Made by a program: the position numbers and the translations under genes. From the NCBI RefSeq assembly GCF_019649055.1, contig NW_026570381.1, forward strand, positions 165,001 to 229,000: a stretch of DNA of 64,000 nucleotides, written 5' to 3'. The notes beneath the pieces were generated by a model that made no database searches, was not told where the DNA came from, and saw only the letters and a program-made list of their open reading frames with translations. Shown piece by piece: positions 34,797 to 47,614 of this stretch. Origin of the DNA: Paramacrobiotus metropolitanus (Eukaryota > Tardigrada > Eutardigrada > Parachela > Macrobiotidae). Positions within the stretch are counted from its first letter, which is position 1; every line of letters starts with the position of its first letter.

Positions 34797-35166
34797 TTGA
34801 TTTGTAATGATGTGTTTTATGCGAACTGTAAAATTTGTGATTTGGAAAATTTAGATACCAGTGAGTCTGAAATCATCATGAAAATCGGTTTTATGGATAG
34901 TGCTGCTTTATTAGATACGAACAATGTCATACCGCCTAAGTGCACACAGGGTTATGAGCGTACTTTTCCAGACCCAGATTAAATTATAATGATAAATTCT
35001 GGTTCTGGAACTCAGAACCTGGACTAGAAGAAAGAGCTTATCTATGTTATGGTGGTTCACCAGGTGATCGGCTTTATAGTCTTTTACCTGAAAAATATTT
35101 TAAATTACGTCATAAAGTGCAGACAATAGGCTTCAAAAAGATAGCTCCTACGTTTTTCGAGCTCTG
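34797..35166 (+). pseudogene. Coding-like stretch, interrupted, unknown origin
   Basis: An ATG-led frame of 61 codons with two cysteines (YANCKICDLENLD) is followed by another well-composed reading further along (FWFWNSEPGLEERAYLC). Both look like protein rather than noise, and they sit at the edge of the strand-skewed segment. No family is recognised and a foreign or viral origin cannot be judged. It is treated here as a broken fossil. Confidence 0.3.
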
Positions 35167-36010
35167 AACCTCTACCAACGGGATTAGTTAGAACGGAAAA
35201 TCATGTTCTCAAAAAGGACAATTTCTGTATAAGAAAAGATTAGGTAACAAAAGTGTAGCTAATTATTTTTACCCAAAAATTTTGTACTATACTATTTTCC
35301 TGTTTATGTACGAGTACTACACTGTTCATGTAATATGCTCCTAATCATGTTATATTATATTCATGTTATATTATATTATTTTCAATAACAAAAGTTTCAA
35401 TATCAAAGCCATCAAAATAAACCTCCCATTTTCATAAAGCCATTGCCGCCATTAGTGTTATCACTGCCACTAAACAGACTGACCTTTTCATCCTGGATAA
35501 AGAGCTTTATTTGAAATTAATTCAACAATGAAAATATAATTTTCATTTTATTTGGAAATCTGTATGTATAGCAAAAACTTGACTACTTTCAAGTTTCAGT
35601 CAATATTACAGAATTCTGTTAGAAATCGTGCTGTTAGAAGTCAAAATTATTAACCTCCTCGAGGCTGCATTTAGATTGAGTTGGGCTCAGTAGGGCGCAT
35701 AGTTACAACATAGTAAATATAGATTCAAAGAATCTGATAAAGATTCGCTTCGAATTCGGGACAAGGCCTTACTTCTCCTATTGTATTGATAACTATATTA
35801 ACACTGCATTTGCACGATACTCTTAAATTATTTATATTATTGTTTTTTTTTATGAACCTGCCGCTATACAATCGAGTGAAACGAGATTGGGCCACGTAGT
35901 GTATTGTTAACCGAGGCAAGCTTCCAGCACTACTAGAAAGTGCTGCTACCATGGAAACTGCGCTCAGTGGTGCTCGGCTGGCCGCTGCTGACTACACAAC
36001 TCGCAAAAAA

Positions 36011-36045
36011 TCTGCCGATTGCGGGAATCGAACCCGCAGCCTCTA
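36011..36045 (-). tRNA. tRNA 3'-half fragment
   Basis: On the minus strand GCGGGTTCGATTCCCGC forms a perfect 5-bp T stem with a 7-base TTCGATT loop and contains the canonical B box GGTTCGATTCC. It is followed by AATCGGCA as a 3' acceptor strand with discriminator. The expected 5' acceptor GCCGATT and a D arm are missing, so this is a truncated tRNA or tRNA-derived relic, not a functional gene. Confidence 0.55.
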
Positions 36046-37015
36046 CGCTCTGTTGCTCTATCTGTAATTTTTCGATGTTAAAGGACAAAAATTTAATTAG
36101 CGTTGCCTCTAACGAAATGCAACTGAGGAGATGGTATAACAGAGTAGCTTCAAAGATTGAATTGAACTATTTCTACTGCGCATTAGGACTGTCCGGCACC
36201 TATAGTGCGGTGTCCGGGATTACCTAATTGCATAGCTATACAAGCGCATTGGCTTACTGTCTTAGCAGGCTGCCTGCAATGTCAGGTAAATTTTATGGAA
36301 CAGGGAAAATACTTTCTTCGATGACAATACATACAGTACATTGTACATGGCACTTTCTTTACAACATGTCAAAGGTCCTCTTATTCGATATCATTACACT
36401 GTACAGGGCATAACAGTCTACATGGTACGTAATTTTGCTGGTCGCTGATAATTTCCTTTTTGTAGCACCATCGTATTTTGCAGTAAGAACTTGCTGGCTT
36501 TTGATAAACCTAATTTTAATTGTAAACTGACTTGAACTGTGAACACGATTTTTCAACCTGTTGCAAGCGGCCCACCGGGACTATAATTATATCTATGCCA
36601 GTTTTTTGTGCTTGTTTTTGGTCTCGTATTTCTAACATTGTAATACATCTATGGAATTCGCTGTTAATATTCGCCGCCGTTTGGTTTTTTATGTAATTTG
36701 TATGTTGGTTCTGGCCGAATCATGTAATGATATGCAGTTTGAAAGAATATGCAGTTTGAAACAATATGTGCTCACACAGCCTCACAATATAGATAGCCAT
36801 GGTACAAGTACACCGTTGCTCTCGGTGTAGAAAGCCATATACAGTAATGTGTCTACCACACCATCTCATAATAATTATTATTATTATGACTCTGCGAAAT
36901 GAAGTTGCACAGCGGTTTTGTTTAGATATGGTTTCAAGTTAATCAGCAACGTTTGAGAAGAAATCTCACTGTCGACGATATCTGTAATTACACTATGGTT
37001 AAACTCACGATCGTT
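36046..37015. repeat. One-kilobase dispersed repeat, copy A
   Basis: About 970 bp matches 46,595-46,785 plus 47,757-48,455. Shared phrases include CTATTTCTACTGCGCATTAG, CGGCCCACCGGGACTATAAT and TATTCGCCGCCGTTT. No coding frame is conserved between copies. One end abuts the tRNA fragment. Confidence 0.85.
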
Positions 37016-37098
37016 TCGCTAGTCGTTAAATGTAAAGGAATGCGATCGCCACCAAAGCCCTTACTAGCAGCTTCTCCTACAATTAATTACATTACCAA

Positions 37099-37150
37099 AA
37101 ATAATACTAAAAAACCAAATAAATCCAAATTTGGTTTTTTAGTATTATTT
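37099..37150. repeat. Perfect 22-bp hairpin, 8-base loop
   Basis: AATAATACTAAAAAACCAAA (with flanking bases) and its exact reverse complement are separated by only 8 bases. Confidence 0.9.
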
Positions 37151-37257
37151 TTTAGTATTATTGAATTTGCACGTCTCAGCTGTTGTGAGTGGCACTTTGT
37201 TTTTGTTGAGCACTCTCCAGAAAAACTGGAAAGAAAGTGTTTCAATGTGAAGTTGAT

Positions 37258-37505
37258 TCAATGCTGATCTACTTTCCTTGCTCCTAATCTGGATGGATAC
37301 ATTGCGCTAAATTTCCCAGCGCGTCGATAGGGAGTTTCTCCTGTTGACTGCGAGGGTGGCTTCGGAGAATCTAACCGTGGCACCGTACCACGGAAGGGGA
37401 AAGTGCCACGGAATGGGAAGCTGCTCGCGGCGGCCTGATTCTCCTGGGCATCTTGCCTTCCCGAGGACACATTAGGTTGGTCTTTCTCCATTTTTTTCAG
37501 TTTTT
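37258..37505. other. Probable 5' leader of the LINE
   Basis: Directly upstream of the LINE ATG. A 77-codon minus-strand frame (37491-37258, starting ATG) with an internal FPFRGT repeat lies here, head to head with the LINE. It could be chance within a GC-rich leader. The plus strand ends in CTTTCTCCATTTTTTTCAG, an acceptor-like or promoter-proximal tract. Confidence 0.35.
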
Positions 37506-40340
37506 ATGGCTCGTGATCAGCCTTGCCCGCACTGCAAAAAGTGTTTCACGCAGGGAGCTGGATTCGCCGCCCATCTGAAGGCATGTTCGCGCAGGCATAC
37601 TACGGGTTCCTCCTCTGCTCAGCCTCCACTACCGCTGCCCGGAGGGACTCAAAAGCACCCTTTACGTTCCTTTTTAGATGGCGACCGATACCATATTCCG
37701 AAACGAGTGCCCAAAGCCGTCCGTCGCCAGTGTGCTCAAGTTCTGACTGACTTAATCAGGGAATGCGTGCGCAAGAACTCGTCGGCGAGCTGGACTGCAC
37801 TGTTGTTGTTTGCTCCGACCGCTTTGTCGCTTCCACCTACAAAAACGCTCCGCAGAGAATCTCTTGCCTCCGTAATCAGGAAAAACCTGGCAGATATGTC
37901 CCTTGCAAAACGCCATGCAGTTCCCCGTAGCCAACAAGCCAAGAACGATACCTCTGCACCGGACAGACTACGTGCCTCAGTTAACTCGATGTTTCAGGAT
38001 GGTAACGTAAAAGGAGCCATCAGGGTGCTGCTCGAAGACGACAAACTAGCTGAAATCAATGCTGAAACGGCAGAATTACTCCGGGATAAGCACCCACCAG
38101 CACCTGATGACTGCCATTTCCCACCAGAGCCTGATAATTACGTCTTGCCACCAACAGTCTCTCCCGCCGAGGTGATGAACGCTGTTTTCAGCTTCCCTAC
38201 TGGATCAGCAGCAGGAGTTTTCGGCCTCCGCCCGCAGCATTTAAAGGATCTTCTGAATCGTAAGGATGATCAACAAAGTGATCTCTGTGTCGCCCTCACC
38301 GATCTGACAAATCTGGTACTCAAGACAGACATTCCTGAAGATATCCGGCCATTTTTTTTTGGTGCCAATTTAATCCCGCTGGGAAAAAAAGACGGAGGCG
38401 TGAGACCGATCGCTGTAGGGGAGACGTTACGCCGGCTGGTATCCAAGATCGCCAGCAATAGGTGCGCTGAAGAAGCAGCCGGAATGTTCTCCCTGTGCAA
38501 CTTGGGTTCGGCGTAAGAGGAGGTGCTGAAGCGGCCGCCCATGCTGTCAGAAGTTATGTTGAAGGTACCCATGCAGACGCACGAGTTATTGTGAAACTGG
38601 ATTTTAGAAACGCCTTTAACACTCTGCGCCGGGATGTGTTATTGACAGCAGTGCGTGATAAATTCCCTGCATACTTCCGTTATTTTTGGCAATCCTATCG
38701 CTGTGCCTCTTATCTCTCGTGCGGCAAGATCCAGTTGTCATCAGATACCGGCGTACAGCAAGGTGATCCGGCCGGCCCTTTCGGTTATTGTCTTGGAACG
38801 CTGCCTTTATTCGAAAATTTAAGCTGCGATATAGCAGTGGGTTTCTTGGATGATGTCACCTTAGCAGGATACGCAGAAAAAGTCATCGCAGCCATTCGTT
38901 TAATCATTGCACGTGGTTTTAGAATGGGACTAGAACTCAATCTGAATAAATGCGAAGTTTACGCCGTGGGTCAATTCACTGCTGATCGGTTGCATGCTGT
39001 TCAGATGGTGCTCGATGCCTTTCCCGAAATGGTGGTAACGAAAGAAGAAGAATTTGTACTCCTTGGTGCGCCATTGACAGCAAAAGCATGTGACGTTTTC
39101 CTGCGCAATAAATGTGAGCAACTGGAATTCTTCATATCCCGTCTTAAAATCATTCCAGCACATTACAGTCTATATCTCCTGAAAAACTGCTTGCTGATAC
39201 CGAAGTTACTCTACGGGTTCCGCACAGGCAGATGTTATCAACATGTGGAATTGACCGAAACTATAGATAAGATCGTTCGTGGCGGTTTGCAATCCATTCT
39301 GAACATCCGCGTGAACGATGCACAGTGGAGCCAGATGACGCTTCCTATCAGGGACGGAGGAATGGGACTACGGAGTGCCAAGTCGCTAGTGTTTCCTGCC
39401 TTTTTTGGCATCGGCGTACTCGGTGATCTCTTTGGTTTCAACAATCTATCGCCCTGCAACGGAAGAATCGCTCGATCCGATTGTGCAGCGCTGGATGGAA
39501 GAGACAGGCTGTGAACCCCCCTGTTACAGAGCAAAGGAAATTCCAGTTTGCATGGGATCGGCCATGGATCGATAAAGAAGTGGTCTCAATGAGGCTGGCC
39601 ATTACCGACCAAACGAATCGAGCGGTATTGTTAGCTGCGCAACACCGTGACTCGGGCGCATGGCTGAATGCGTTGCCTGCACCAAATTTGCGTACGTTTT
39701 TGCGGGATGAAGAAGTTCGAATCGGTGTGGCACTTCGTTTCGGACTTCCAGTAGTAGAAGAACACGATTGCGTAAACTGCGGAAGCCATGTGGAGACGAA
39801 TGGTCACCACGGTCTTTCTTGTACCAGCAGCAGAGGCAGATGGTCCAGACATACGGAACTAAATGCCGAAATAAAGCGGGCTTTGGAACATGCGGGGTAT
39901 CCATGTCAAAGCGAGCCACTCGGACTGTCAGGCATAAACAACACGCGGCCAGACGGCATGACTCTCGTCCCGGTACGGGATGGTAAGGCGCTGGTATGGG
40001 ACGCTACATGCTGGGACACGGTAGCCGCATCGCATGTCCGGGCAAGTGCGAGTGCATCCGGTAGTGTTGCGCATATGGCCGAAGACGTTAAACGCCGTAA
40101 ATACGCTTACGTGGAAAGGATGGGTTACCTGTTTTACGCCCTGGCAGTCGAAACTTTTGGCACTTTGGTTCTGATTTTATGGAGCTCATTCGTTTCGCTG
40201 GCAGAAAGATTCGCGACGTGACAGGGGAACCTCGTTCTACTGCGTTTTTGAAGCAGAGATTAAGTCTAGCTGTAGTGAAAGGAAATGCTGCTGCTGTTTT
40301 GGGCACCTTGAATATGCGTCCTAGGGTTTTTGATAGCAAT
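37506..40340 (+). mobile_element. RLE-encoding LINE (R2/Hero/NeSL type), near full-length, frameshifted
   Basis: The coding region starts at ATG 37506 with a C2H2 finger (CPHCKKCFTQGAGFAAHLKAC) that would bind target DNA. A reverse transcriptase follows, with motif A VKLDFRNAFNTL, motif B GVQQGDPAGP and FLDD in place of YADD (near 38,849). At the C-terminus come a CCHC knuckle (CVNCGSHVETNGHHGLSC) and a restriction-like endonuclease with RPDG followed by VWDAT. This domain order is that of R2-group LINEs, not APE-type LINEs, and lacks RNase H. Reading shifts frame near 38,505, at least once near 39,480-39,550, and near 40,175, so this copy is dead but not old. The conserved tail PRSTAFLKQRL...GNAAAVLGTL ends about 40,310. 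No poly(A) tail or target duplication was resolved. Confidence 0.88.
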
Positions 40341-40764
40341 AACGATTTTGGCTGTTTTTTTAACGTTTAAATTTGAATCATTTTAAGTAGTATTACGCGA
40401 ATGCACTTTTTGTAACACTGATGGCCTTTGCCCAATAAACTCGAATAAATCCAAATAATACTAATTCCAGTTCTCTTTAAATACCAAAAATGTTTTCCAA
40501 TAGCTTTAAAAGTCTCCCAAGTGGAGTTTGGCGGCTGTTGTTCGATAATCAATGCAGTTTCCAGTAACTGTTGCAAATCCAATCTACTGTAATTCCGTTA
40601 ATTCAGTAAGAACGCCTTTTTTGCTTGTTCATTTAAATGAGCCAGTTATTAAAATGCTCTCATTTTTAATTTTTTACAATGGGTCTCGCATGCTAATTGT
40701 TCAATAGAACAGACTTTGTGCAATTTGTCTGATGCGGGAAGAAGTGCACACATCAAAAGCATAA

Positions 40765-43700
40765 TATGCGGCGCCGTAGTTATCTTAACGGAATATACGG
40801 TGCATGGTACCGTCCAATAAATTCATAGAAAATCATTGGCCTATCCTTTCTCGCAAACAAGCATTGCATTTTAATGTTTGTTTAATTACCAAGATAAGAT
40901 TAAAAGCTTTTGCATACAAACTCGACATACGGCAAAGTGTGCCGCAGCTATTTAATATTTACCATGCTCTAAGAGGCGGTTTTGGCACGAAATGCAGAAC
41001 CGCTTCTGGAAAACTGCTGGAGCTGAAAAGAAGCTCTAGTTCTGACTCAAGGCGTTTGCCTTTTATAATTACGTGAATAGCAGGATTGACAAAAGTCACA
41101 AAACTATAGGGCGAGATGATTGGTCGTCAAACTGCTTTCAAGTGCGGACACCCTAGTTTCACTGAATGCCTGAAAGCATTATTCCGTACAAACCTACAAA
41201 AAAACGTTAGAGTGTTAGACGTTCCGATGTATAAATTACTGCGGATGTGTCAGTTCAAAGACATATTTTCGAGATAGCTGTTAAGCTGTTAATTATATAT
41301 GGCGGCCGAGGCGATCGATAATTTCATCAGTGCCTTCACCTTATCGGATACTCCCGGGATGGACACAGCCGTAGGAAAGTAACTTCGCTTAAGCCAAAGT
41401 TACTGCCGTTATGGCGCCCGACGCTATGGTGACCCGTTTTCAGTGGCCCACAAAAAGCAGGTTATCATGGCGCCAGGAAAGAAACTGAAGCGCACCGGGC
41501 ACACCACCTCGGTGGTAAATGGTAATCAAATGCTTTACTTGAAGTTCGTCACATGGTGCCTGCATTTCACTTGTGTCTGCCTGTTCCGGGGGGATTGAAT
41601 TTTTGCTGCAACAGCTTTGTGGAACGCGCTCTTTTGCGCTGACTGGAGATGCCTTGCGATCTGGCAACCGATGCGTTTTTCGTCGAGCTGCAAAACTTTA
41701 CATGCGTAGGTATGTAAAGTTCTAAAACGCGACGGAAAACCGCGATGTACCGGGTAAAGCAAATCGTCCGAGTGTCCGAGTGCCCGAGTGTCAGCAAATC
41801 GTCTGAGTGTCAAGATTTTCTCACAAAACGAAAGTTACAAAAATGATAACATTTCATAAAAAACTTCATGTTTATGAATTTCGATGCATAAATATCAAGA
41901 AAATTCCAACAAATAACAAACTCCGCCAGTGATTTTTGTCACTCTAAAATCGATGACATTCAGTATAGTTCTTAATTGTTACTCCGTTAACTTATAAAAA
42001 CGTTAGCAGAAATCAACTGCAAACCCAGTTTTATATACTGCCATGCGCTGTCGCCGCGGCTTATCTTTGAGTGATTGTTCTGTTGTGTGACTTGTGTCTT
42101 ATGGTCCCAAGTCGCCTTACCCACATTGAGATAACACTTGGCAAACTTTAGCTGCAAAACCACAGAACAGATATCCAAAATAGTGCAAGCACTGTGTCAA
42201 TATGTAACCTTAATTTAAATTTAAAAAATATTGAAGTAACTTTCAAGTAGTTTCGGTAAAATGTCGATCAGTGCACCTTCCAGCTACCGTTGCTGCTAAC
42301 CCTAAAGTTCTTGATGCGAGTTCTGTGCACTGCTTTAACTTCCTACTCAAGTCTTTGGATCTGCCCAACCGTATTTTATCAGTTAGTGACCCTCCCCACT
42401 TTAGAAGCCCACCCCGAAATAAAGACCCCACTGAGAGGTGGTTTTTACAGTGCTCCCCCCTTTGGAAGAAAAGAAGTTTTCCCCGAACTAAGCGCCCCAT
42501 CCGGAAATTTTACGAAAAAACTGTAACGATGGGACACTATTTTATAAAATACGGTATATTATTCACCAAGTAGGATCTAAAATTGTTTTTGTTTTCGAAG
42601 ACGAAAGCAGCCTAAGCAGTGCTCACTGTACACAGCGTAATCATGTTTAGCACCGCTGTTGTTAACTTTAACGCAGTATACTGTGAAATTTCATCTTCCC
42701 AGAAACTGACGGTAATCATCGCCGGATCGTTCCCCGCAAACGAGCATCGTATTTCACTATTTGTTCAGGTAATGAACTGCGATACGATTAAAATTAAAGG
42801 TTTTACGAGTACATAAGCCAATATTGCGTAAAAAGTTTGTAGTAGTATGTACACAGCGTAATCGCAATAAGCGGCGCCGCTCCTAATCTTAATGCCACTA
42901 CACGGTGCATTTCCTCGTTCAGCAAGTTATAAGATCGGTTTGCTTTTTCCCGTAAGCGAGCATTGTATTTCACTACAGTATTTGTTCAAATACTACGATG
43001 AGATAAAAAGGTTAAGCACATAAAACCGTATATAAGAAAGAGCGTGCCGCAGCTTTAACTATGGTAGAGCAGCAGTTTGAAAGGCTGTTACAGCAGATGT
43101 TAACACTGTCATTCTTTTTACTGCAGTATTTTTGAGTAGAAGTCGCAAGCCAGTATTCGCTCCGTTGCAGCACATAATTACTCGTATATTAGCCACCAGG
43201 TGCATAAACAATACGCTCAAACTCCACTCTGCGTAGGACAGGAGTGTTTTTAAAATACTACATAGTTGTTTCCCAATGCCTGTTAACTCTGCCGAAATGA
43301 GCTAAAACCACAGATACCGCAGGTATATTTCTAGATACAAGTACATTTTGAGTCCGAACTATTGGTTAGGCCATACAGAAAATCGCACAAAACTGCAGTT
43401 CTTCACTCTTAAAAATGGATTTACAGCGAAAGAAACCAGATTGGTACCGGGTTGGTGCAGTTCATGCAATTTATTTCATTTAAGAACGAGCCGCTTTGAA
43501 AATTTCTCGTGAAATAGTTATTTACACTGTACCTTCCACAAAAAAATTTATCCGTAAAAACTTTAAAAAACAAGAAAACATCTTTGCTATTCCAGTGTAA
43601 AAAAAATACTATATGGTATAGGATATACAGTACGTACCCTTGCCTTGATGAAACATTATTATAACAAGCCAAAAAAGTTTTCTGGTAATAGTATTTTTCT

Positions 43701-45030
43701 TTTCTTTGCAGAATCTGAGAAAATTTCCAATTTCTTACGCCTTTTTTCTTATTCAGAGGTTTACGGAACTGCCCAAGGGTAGTAGAAATGTTCGCCCCCA
43801 CCCCATTTATTAAGCAAAACCATTGAGTGCAGTATGTTAAATTACTGCATCAACTAAATGTGAGAACATGCACTGGCGGTTTTTTTTTAAAATCGTCTGA
43901 ACACTGGCACGGCATACTGCAGATAAAACGTTTCACTCGCTTTCTGCTAACTAAGCTTATCGTGAACGACAGCATCAATAGTTTCATGCTTTTTCTCCAA
44001 ACTAAGACCATTATGCTTTCGTTTTTTCAACATGGCTAATCTTTTGCGGTATTTGACAAGAAACGGAGCTTCCCTTTTTTATCTGCTGGACCTAGCCGAG
44101 TGTGTGACTAACAACTCGTTGAACGCGGAGGTTTCGTTGTAATTTTGCTTGTTTTGTCCACATGTTTTTCAAAGTCCACAGATGTTTAATTTTAGTCGGC
44201 ATTCAGCCAGTACACCTAATACTACGCCTGCACGGTTTACCCTAAATAAAAAATCTAAATTTTAAACACTGAAAAATCATTTTGGCCAGATTGTATGTAG
44301 CCAGCAGGTTCTTAAACATTGGTATTTTGCTTCCGGTTAAGAGCAAAAATGTATAAAGCCTATTATGCAGGTGTATTGACTGTACAGGATCCCCCCGATG
44401 ATAATAGTCTACAAGCTGTGCCGGTTCAGATACCAGCGTATTTCCTTTTTAGGTGTATTTGTTTACCAGGTGCATCAAGAGGCAGTATTACTGTATACAA
44501 TGTATACGCCTACGATTCATGTGCTGCCAAACTGCGAGTAAGTACCGGAAAACGCCTGCAGCATTGTTACAGCCATACAATTATATCGCGCCAAATTAAA
44601 TCTCATTGATAAGTGGGCCAGTGGCGCGACAATTACAAGCGTTATCATATAGAATGGCGCCGTTGCAGACCTTAATGCTGTATGCGTTTGATCGCCTTGC
44701 TCTGCAAGCTGAGCGGTAATCTTCCATCTGCCGCTTCTCGCAAATAAGAGTTGTATTTCGCAAATAAGAGTTGTATTTCAGTATACATTCAGATACTGGG
44801 ATACGATAAAATGGTTTCATACTAAGCGGCGCCGTTGTGAATTTTAATGCAGCATACGGTATATTTCAACGTAGATAAGTATGCAGCGGCTGGCCGAGAG
44901 CCGGCTAAGCCCGTATTTATTCTACGTATTTATTCAGGTAAATGCGATAAAAAAATGGTTATGTGTGCAAACACTGCTTATGCTAGAGTGTGCCGCACTA
45001 TTTACCAATGTTGATTTACCCCGGACACGA
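40765..45030. repeat. Local cluster of a diverged short repeat family
   Basis: At least five copies of a 190-240-bp unit occur at about 40,765-41,000, 42,620-42,830, 42,848-43,060, 44,640-44,825 and 44,818-45,020. Shared landmarks in order are GGCGCCG, TTAATGC, ACGGT, GTATTTCA, a GTTCAGGTAA-like block, ACGAT..AAA and TGTGCCGCA. The first copy is separated from the rest by about 1.6 kb. Copies are diverged and have no terminal inverted repeats that I can see. No ORF in this block is supported as a gene. Confidence 0.65.
43560..43830. repeat. Dispersed repeat, copy 2 (partner at 27.2 kb)
   Basis: Same orientation as the copy at 27,150-27,440 with matching blocks including CCCTTGCCTTGATGAAA and CCAAAAAAGTTTTCTG. 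The minus-strand ORF 43421-43801 lies mostly within it and is not called. Confidence 0.7.
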
Positions 45031-46392
45031 ATTGCTGGTTCGGTTGTGAAAATTTGTTGAGCAGAAATAAAATTCGAACATACACTTAAGACGTTCTTCT
45101 TGAAAATTTCAAAGCATGCAATTGGCAAAATATAATGCCGATCGAATCGATCGCTTCCCGGTTTTACATAATATTATGCACTGTTTCTGTGGCTTTCGTT
45201 GCGCCACCATTATAAAATGCACGATAACCAGAAACGTTATAACTACGTGTTTAATAGAATTAGAAAGGACTGTCCAACTTCAACCGTAGTTACAGTATGC
45301 CATTTAAGAGTAATTATGACGGTAAACTAGTTGTTAATGTTAGCGGTGATGCAACCATCTACGACTAGCTGTTACAGTAGGTGGCAAAAAAAAAGTTTCT
45401 ACGTTCTGCCGCATCATTTTTATGTGGCGGTCGCTAATCAATATTCGCTCAGTTAGCGCGATGAGGTGGATGCAAATTAACTAGGCCGTTACATCGAAAA
45501 ACGCAAAAAGTTGCAGTTGACAATAACATAAATAGAGCTACAGTGACAAAACGCAAGATCGTTACGGGATTGTTCCAGCCCACAGAATACAATTCAGGAA
45601 AGGAAAGCCGCTGCAGCACTTCCTCTGACCTTCGAACGCCTACAGACAATATTATTCTGTATAAAACCCTACGAAAAATGCAGCAAAAACATCTTGGCTC
45701 TTTTAATGTCGAAAAAACTCTGCAGATATGGCAGAGTTTGAAGACATATTTTCTCAAGCGAACAAAATAAGCAGATGTCGGCTTTGTTAGACAACGTGCA
45801 GCTACGCTAAATGGATCCTCCAGGAATCTTACCTGCATGTCATTTAACGTTTGCCGCAACGTCCTCTTGTCGAGGCGAGCGTTAATGCGAACCCAACATT
45901 CGAATGCTTCATTAGAGTGCTGTTTCCGCATCGGTGGTCATCTCGACTATGAATTTATAACGACGGGCGTGTTCCCAAGGTGCCGAACACGATCGCACTG
46001 CACCATCAGTGTGCTACTCCACCTTGAAAATCCATCGAACCCAAAGCGCCACTACAACTTGACCTTATCGGCAACTTCCGGGATGGACTTTTTATGAGAA
46101 GTAGCTTTCCCTGCGGCAGAGAAAGTGGCGTTTGCCGCTTTCTATGGCGCAAAGCAAGTTACTTCCATGCCTGCGAGCACGCCGTCTCTGTTGTGTCGAT
46201 TCCCTGCTTGTAGAGAATTTTTTAACGAGCCAAAGTTTCCAACAGCGATCACTTTTCATAGCAAAATCTACCGTTTGTTAACTCTGAAGCAGAAACACCA
46301 TCCGACTGCCTTAAGAAATGTTAAAACATTAATTTGCATAGCAGTAAACTCGGTGTGTCAAGGACTACTTATTAACATAGATAAAATTAACT
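45031..46392. other. Repeat-mosaic region with unassigned ORFs
   Basis: Parts resemble 41,200-41,280 (CAAAGACATATTTTCGAG versus GAAGACATATTTTCTCAAG) and 43,070-43,200. A 160-codon minus-strand frame (45449-45931, ATG) and an overlapping 75-codon plus frame (45543-45770) exist, but only one can be real and neither has a recognisable domain. Confidence 0.35.
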
Positions 46393-46464
46393 GCAGATCC
46401 GTCGTGATAGGCAGCCAGTAAAATACGACGGTATTCAACGGGCTGCCTATCACGATGGGTCTGC
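46393..46464. repeat. 24-bp hairpin
   Basis: Arms 46393-46416 and 46441-46464 match with three mismatches around CGTGATAGGCAGCC, with a 24-base loop. Confidence 0.88.
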
Positions 46465-47108
46465 ACGTTTCCACGCTATCTCCACGTCTTATCATTGTGT
46501 ACGTCTTCTGAAGTGTGTTTTCGTGGCAGGTCGCCTTCCCCCTTTTATTTGAAGATAGTGTTAGGCCAAAGGTTAATCTGGTAGCTTGCCTTCTTCTCTC
46601 TGCTGCTCTATCTGTAACTTATCGATGTTAAAGGACAAACATGTAATTAGTGTTGCCTCTGACGAAACGGAGTTGAGGAGATGGTATTCAAGCATTCTGT
46701 TAAACTATTTCTACTGCGCATTAGGACAGGCAGGCACCTTTCAGTAAGGTGATCCCAGATGGCGCACTACGCAAGCGCATTAAGTAGGTTGCGTTTTGCA
46801 CGGCGCTGCGATTAACGGCAAAATTAACGACGAATTTGATGTTGTTAATTCAAGGCTTCGTAAATACGAAAAAGAGGTTGCGTTTTAGACTGAACAATTA
46901 ACACCTACAGATTAACGGGACGAATTCTATTTTTTTAAACATTCATTTCCAAGTTTCTTTAGTGCTAACAAATATAAAAAATTTCGCTTTGCAGCGTAAA
47001 AAAATCAAAAGGTTTTTTGCGGGATAGAATATTAAGCAAAAATGGTATTAAAATTTTTTCACGTAGTCAAACAGACTGAAACAGCGCAGTGTTCCATTCT
47101 GGGATACA

Positions 47109-47274
47109 GTACAAGCCGGTCCGGAGTTAGAGCACGATAGAGAACAGCGAACACTGTAAATTCATGGGTTGCGCCAATTGTACGTAGTGCAGTGGCTATC
47201 GTCTAAGCGCTAACAAAGCGCTTTTTATGCATTAGCTGTATCTTTACGTGCTCTAACTCCGGACCAGCTTGTAC
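47109..47274. mobile_element. MITE with 28-bp terminal inverted repeats
   Basis: GTACAAGC(C/T)GGTCCGG and following bases at 47109-47136 are inverted at 47247-47274 with one mismatch. The arms begin GTAC, so a TA target duplication with CAAG termini (Tc1/mariner-like) is possible. The 110-bp interior has no ORF. Confidence 0.8.
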
Positions 47275-47614
47275 ATGCGCGCCGTTTGCTGCTGCTGTAA
47301 GGCGCTGGATTTCCTACACTGCACTGGCCATTGGGTAAGCCCTAATAATAATATAGATAATCGTATAATTGTATTATAGTTTGTCAATAAATTAAAAGCA
47401 TCATTTGAGAAAATCATTTTGCTTTCAGCTGGCAAAGAATGAAAGAAACCTGTAGCAGAAGTGCAACGGTCGAGGATTGCAGTTTCCGAAAATTCCAGTC
47501 GAGTGGGCAACTCAGGATTGAATGCCCAGGCAGAAAGCCACTGGGTAGACTGTTCTGTCCACGCAGCGTTCGTGCTCAGTGGTCTATGTGAGGCCAGTCG
47601 TTTATTACTGATTC

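Noticed and set aside
45449-45931. 160-codon minus-strand ORF starting with ATG
   Set aside because: It overlaps an equally plausible plus-strand frame and lies in a mosaic of diverged repeats; no domain is recognised.
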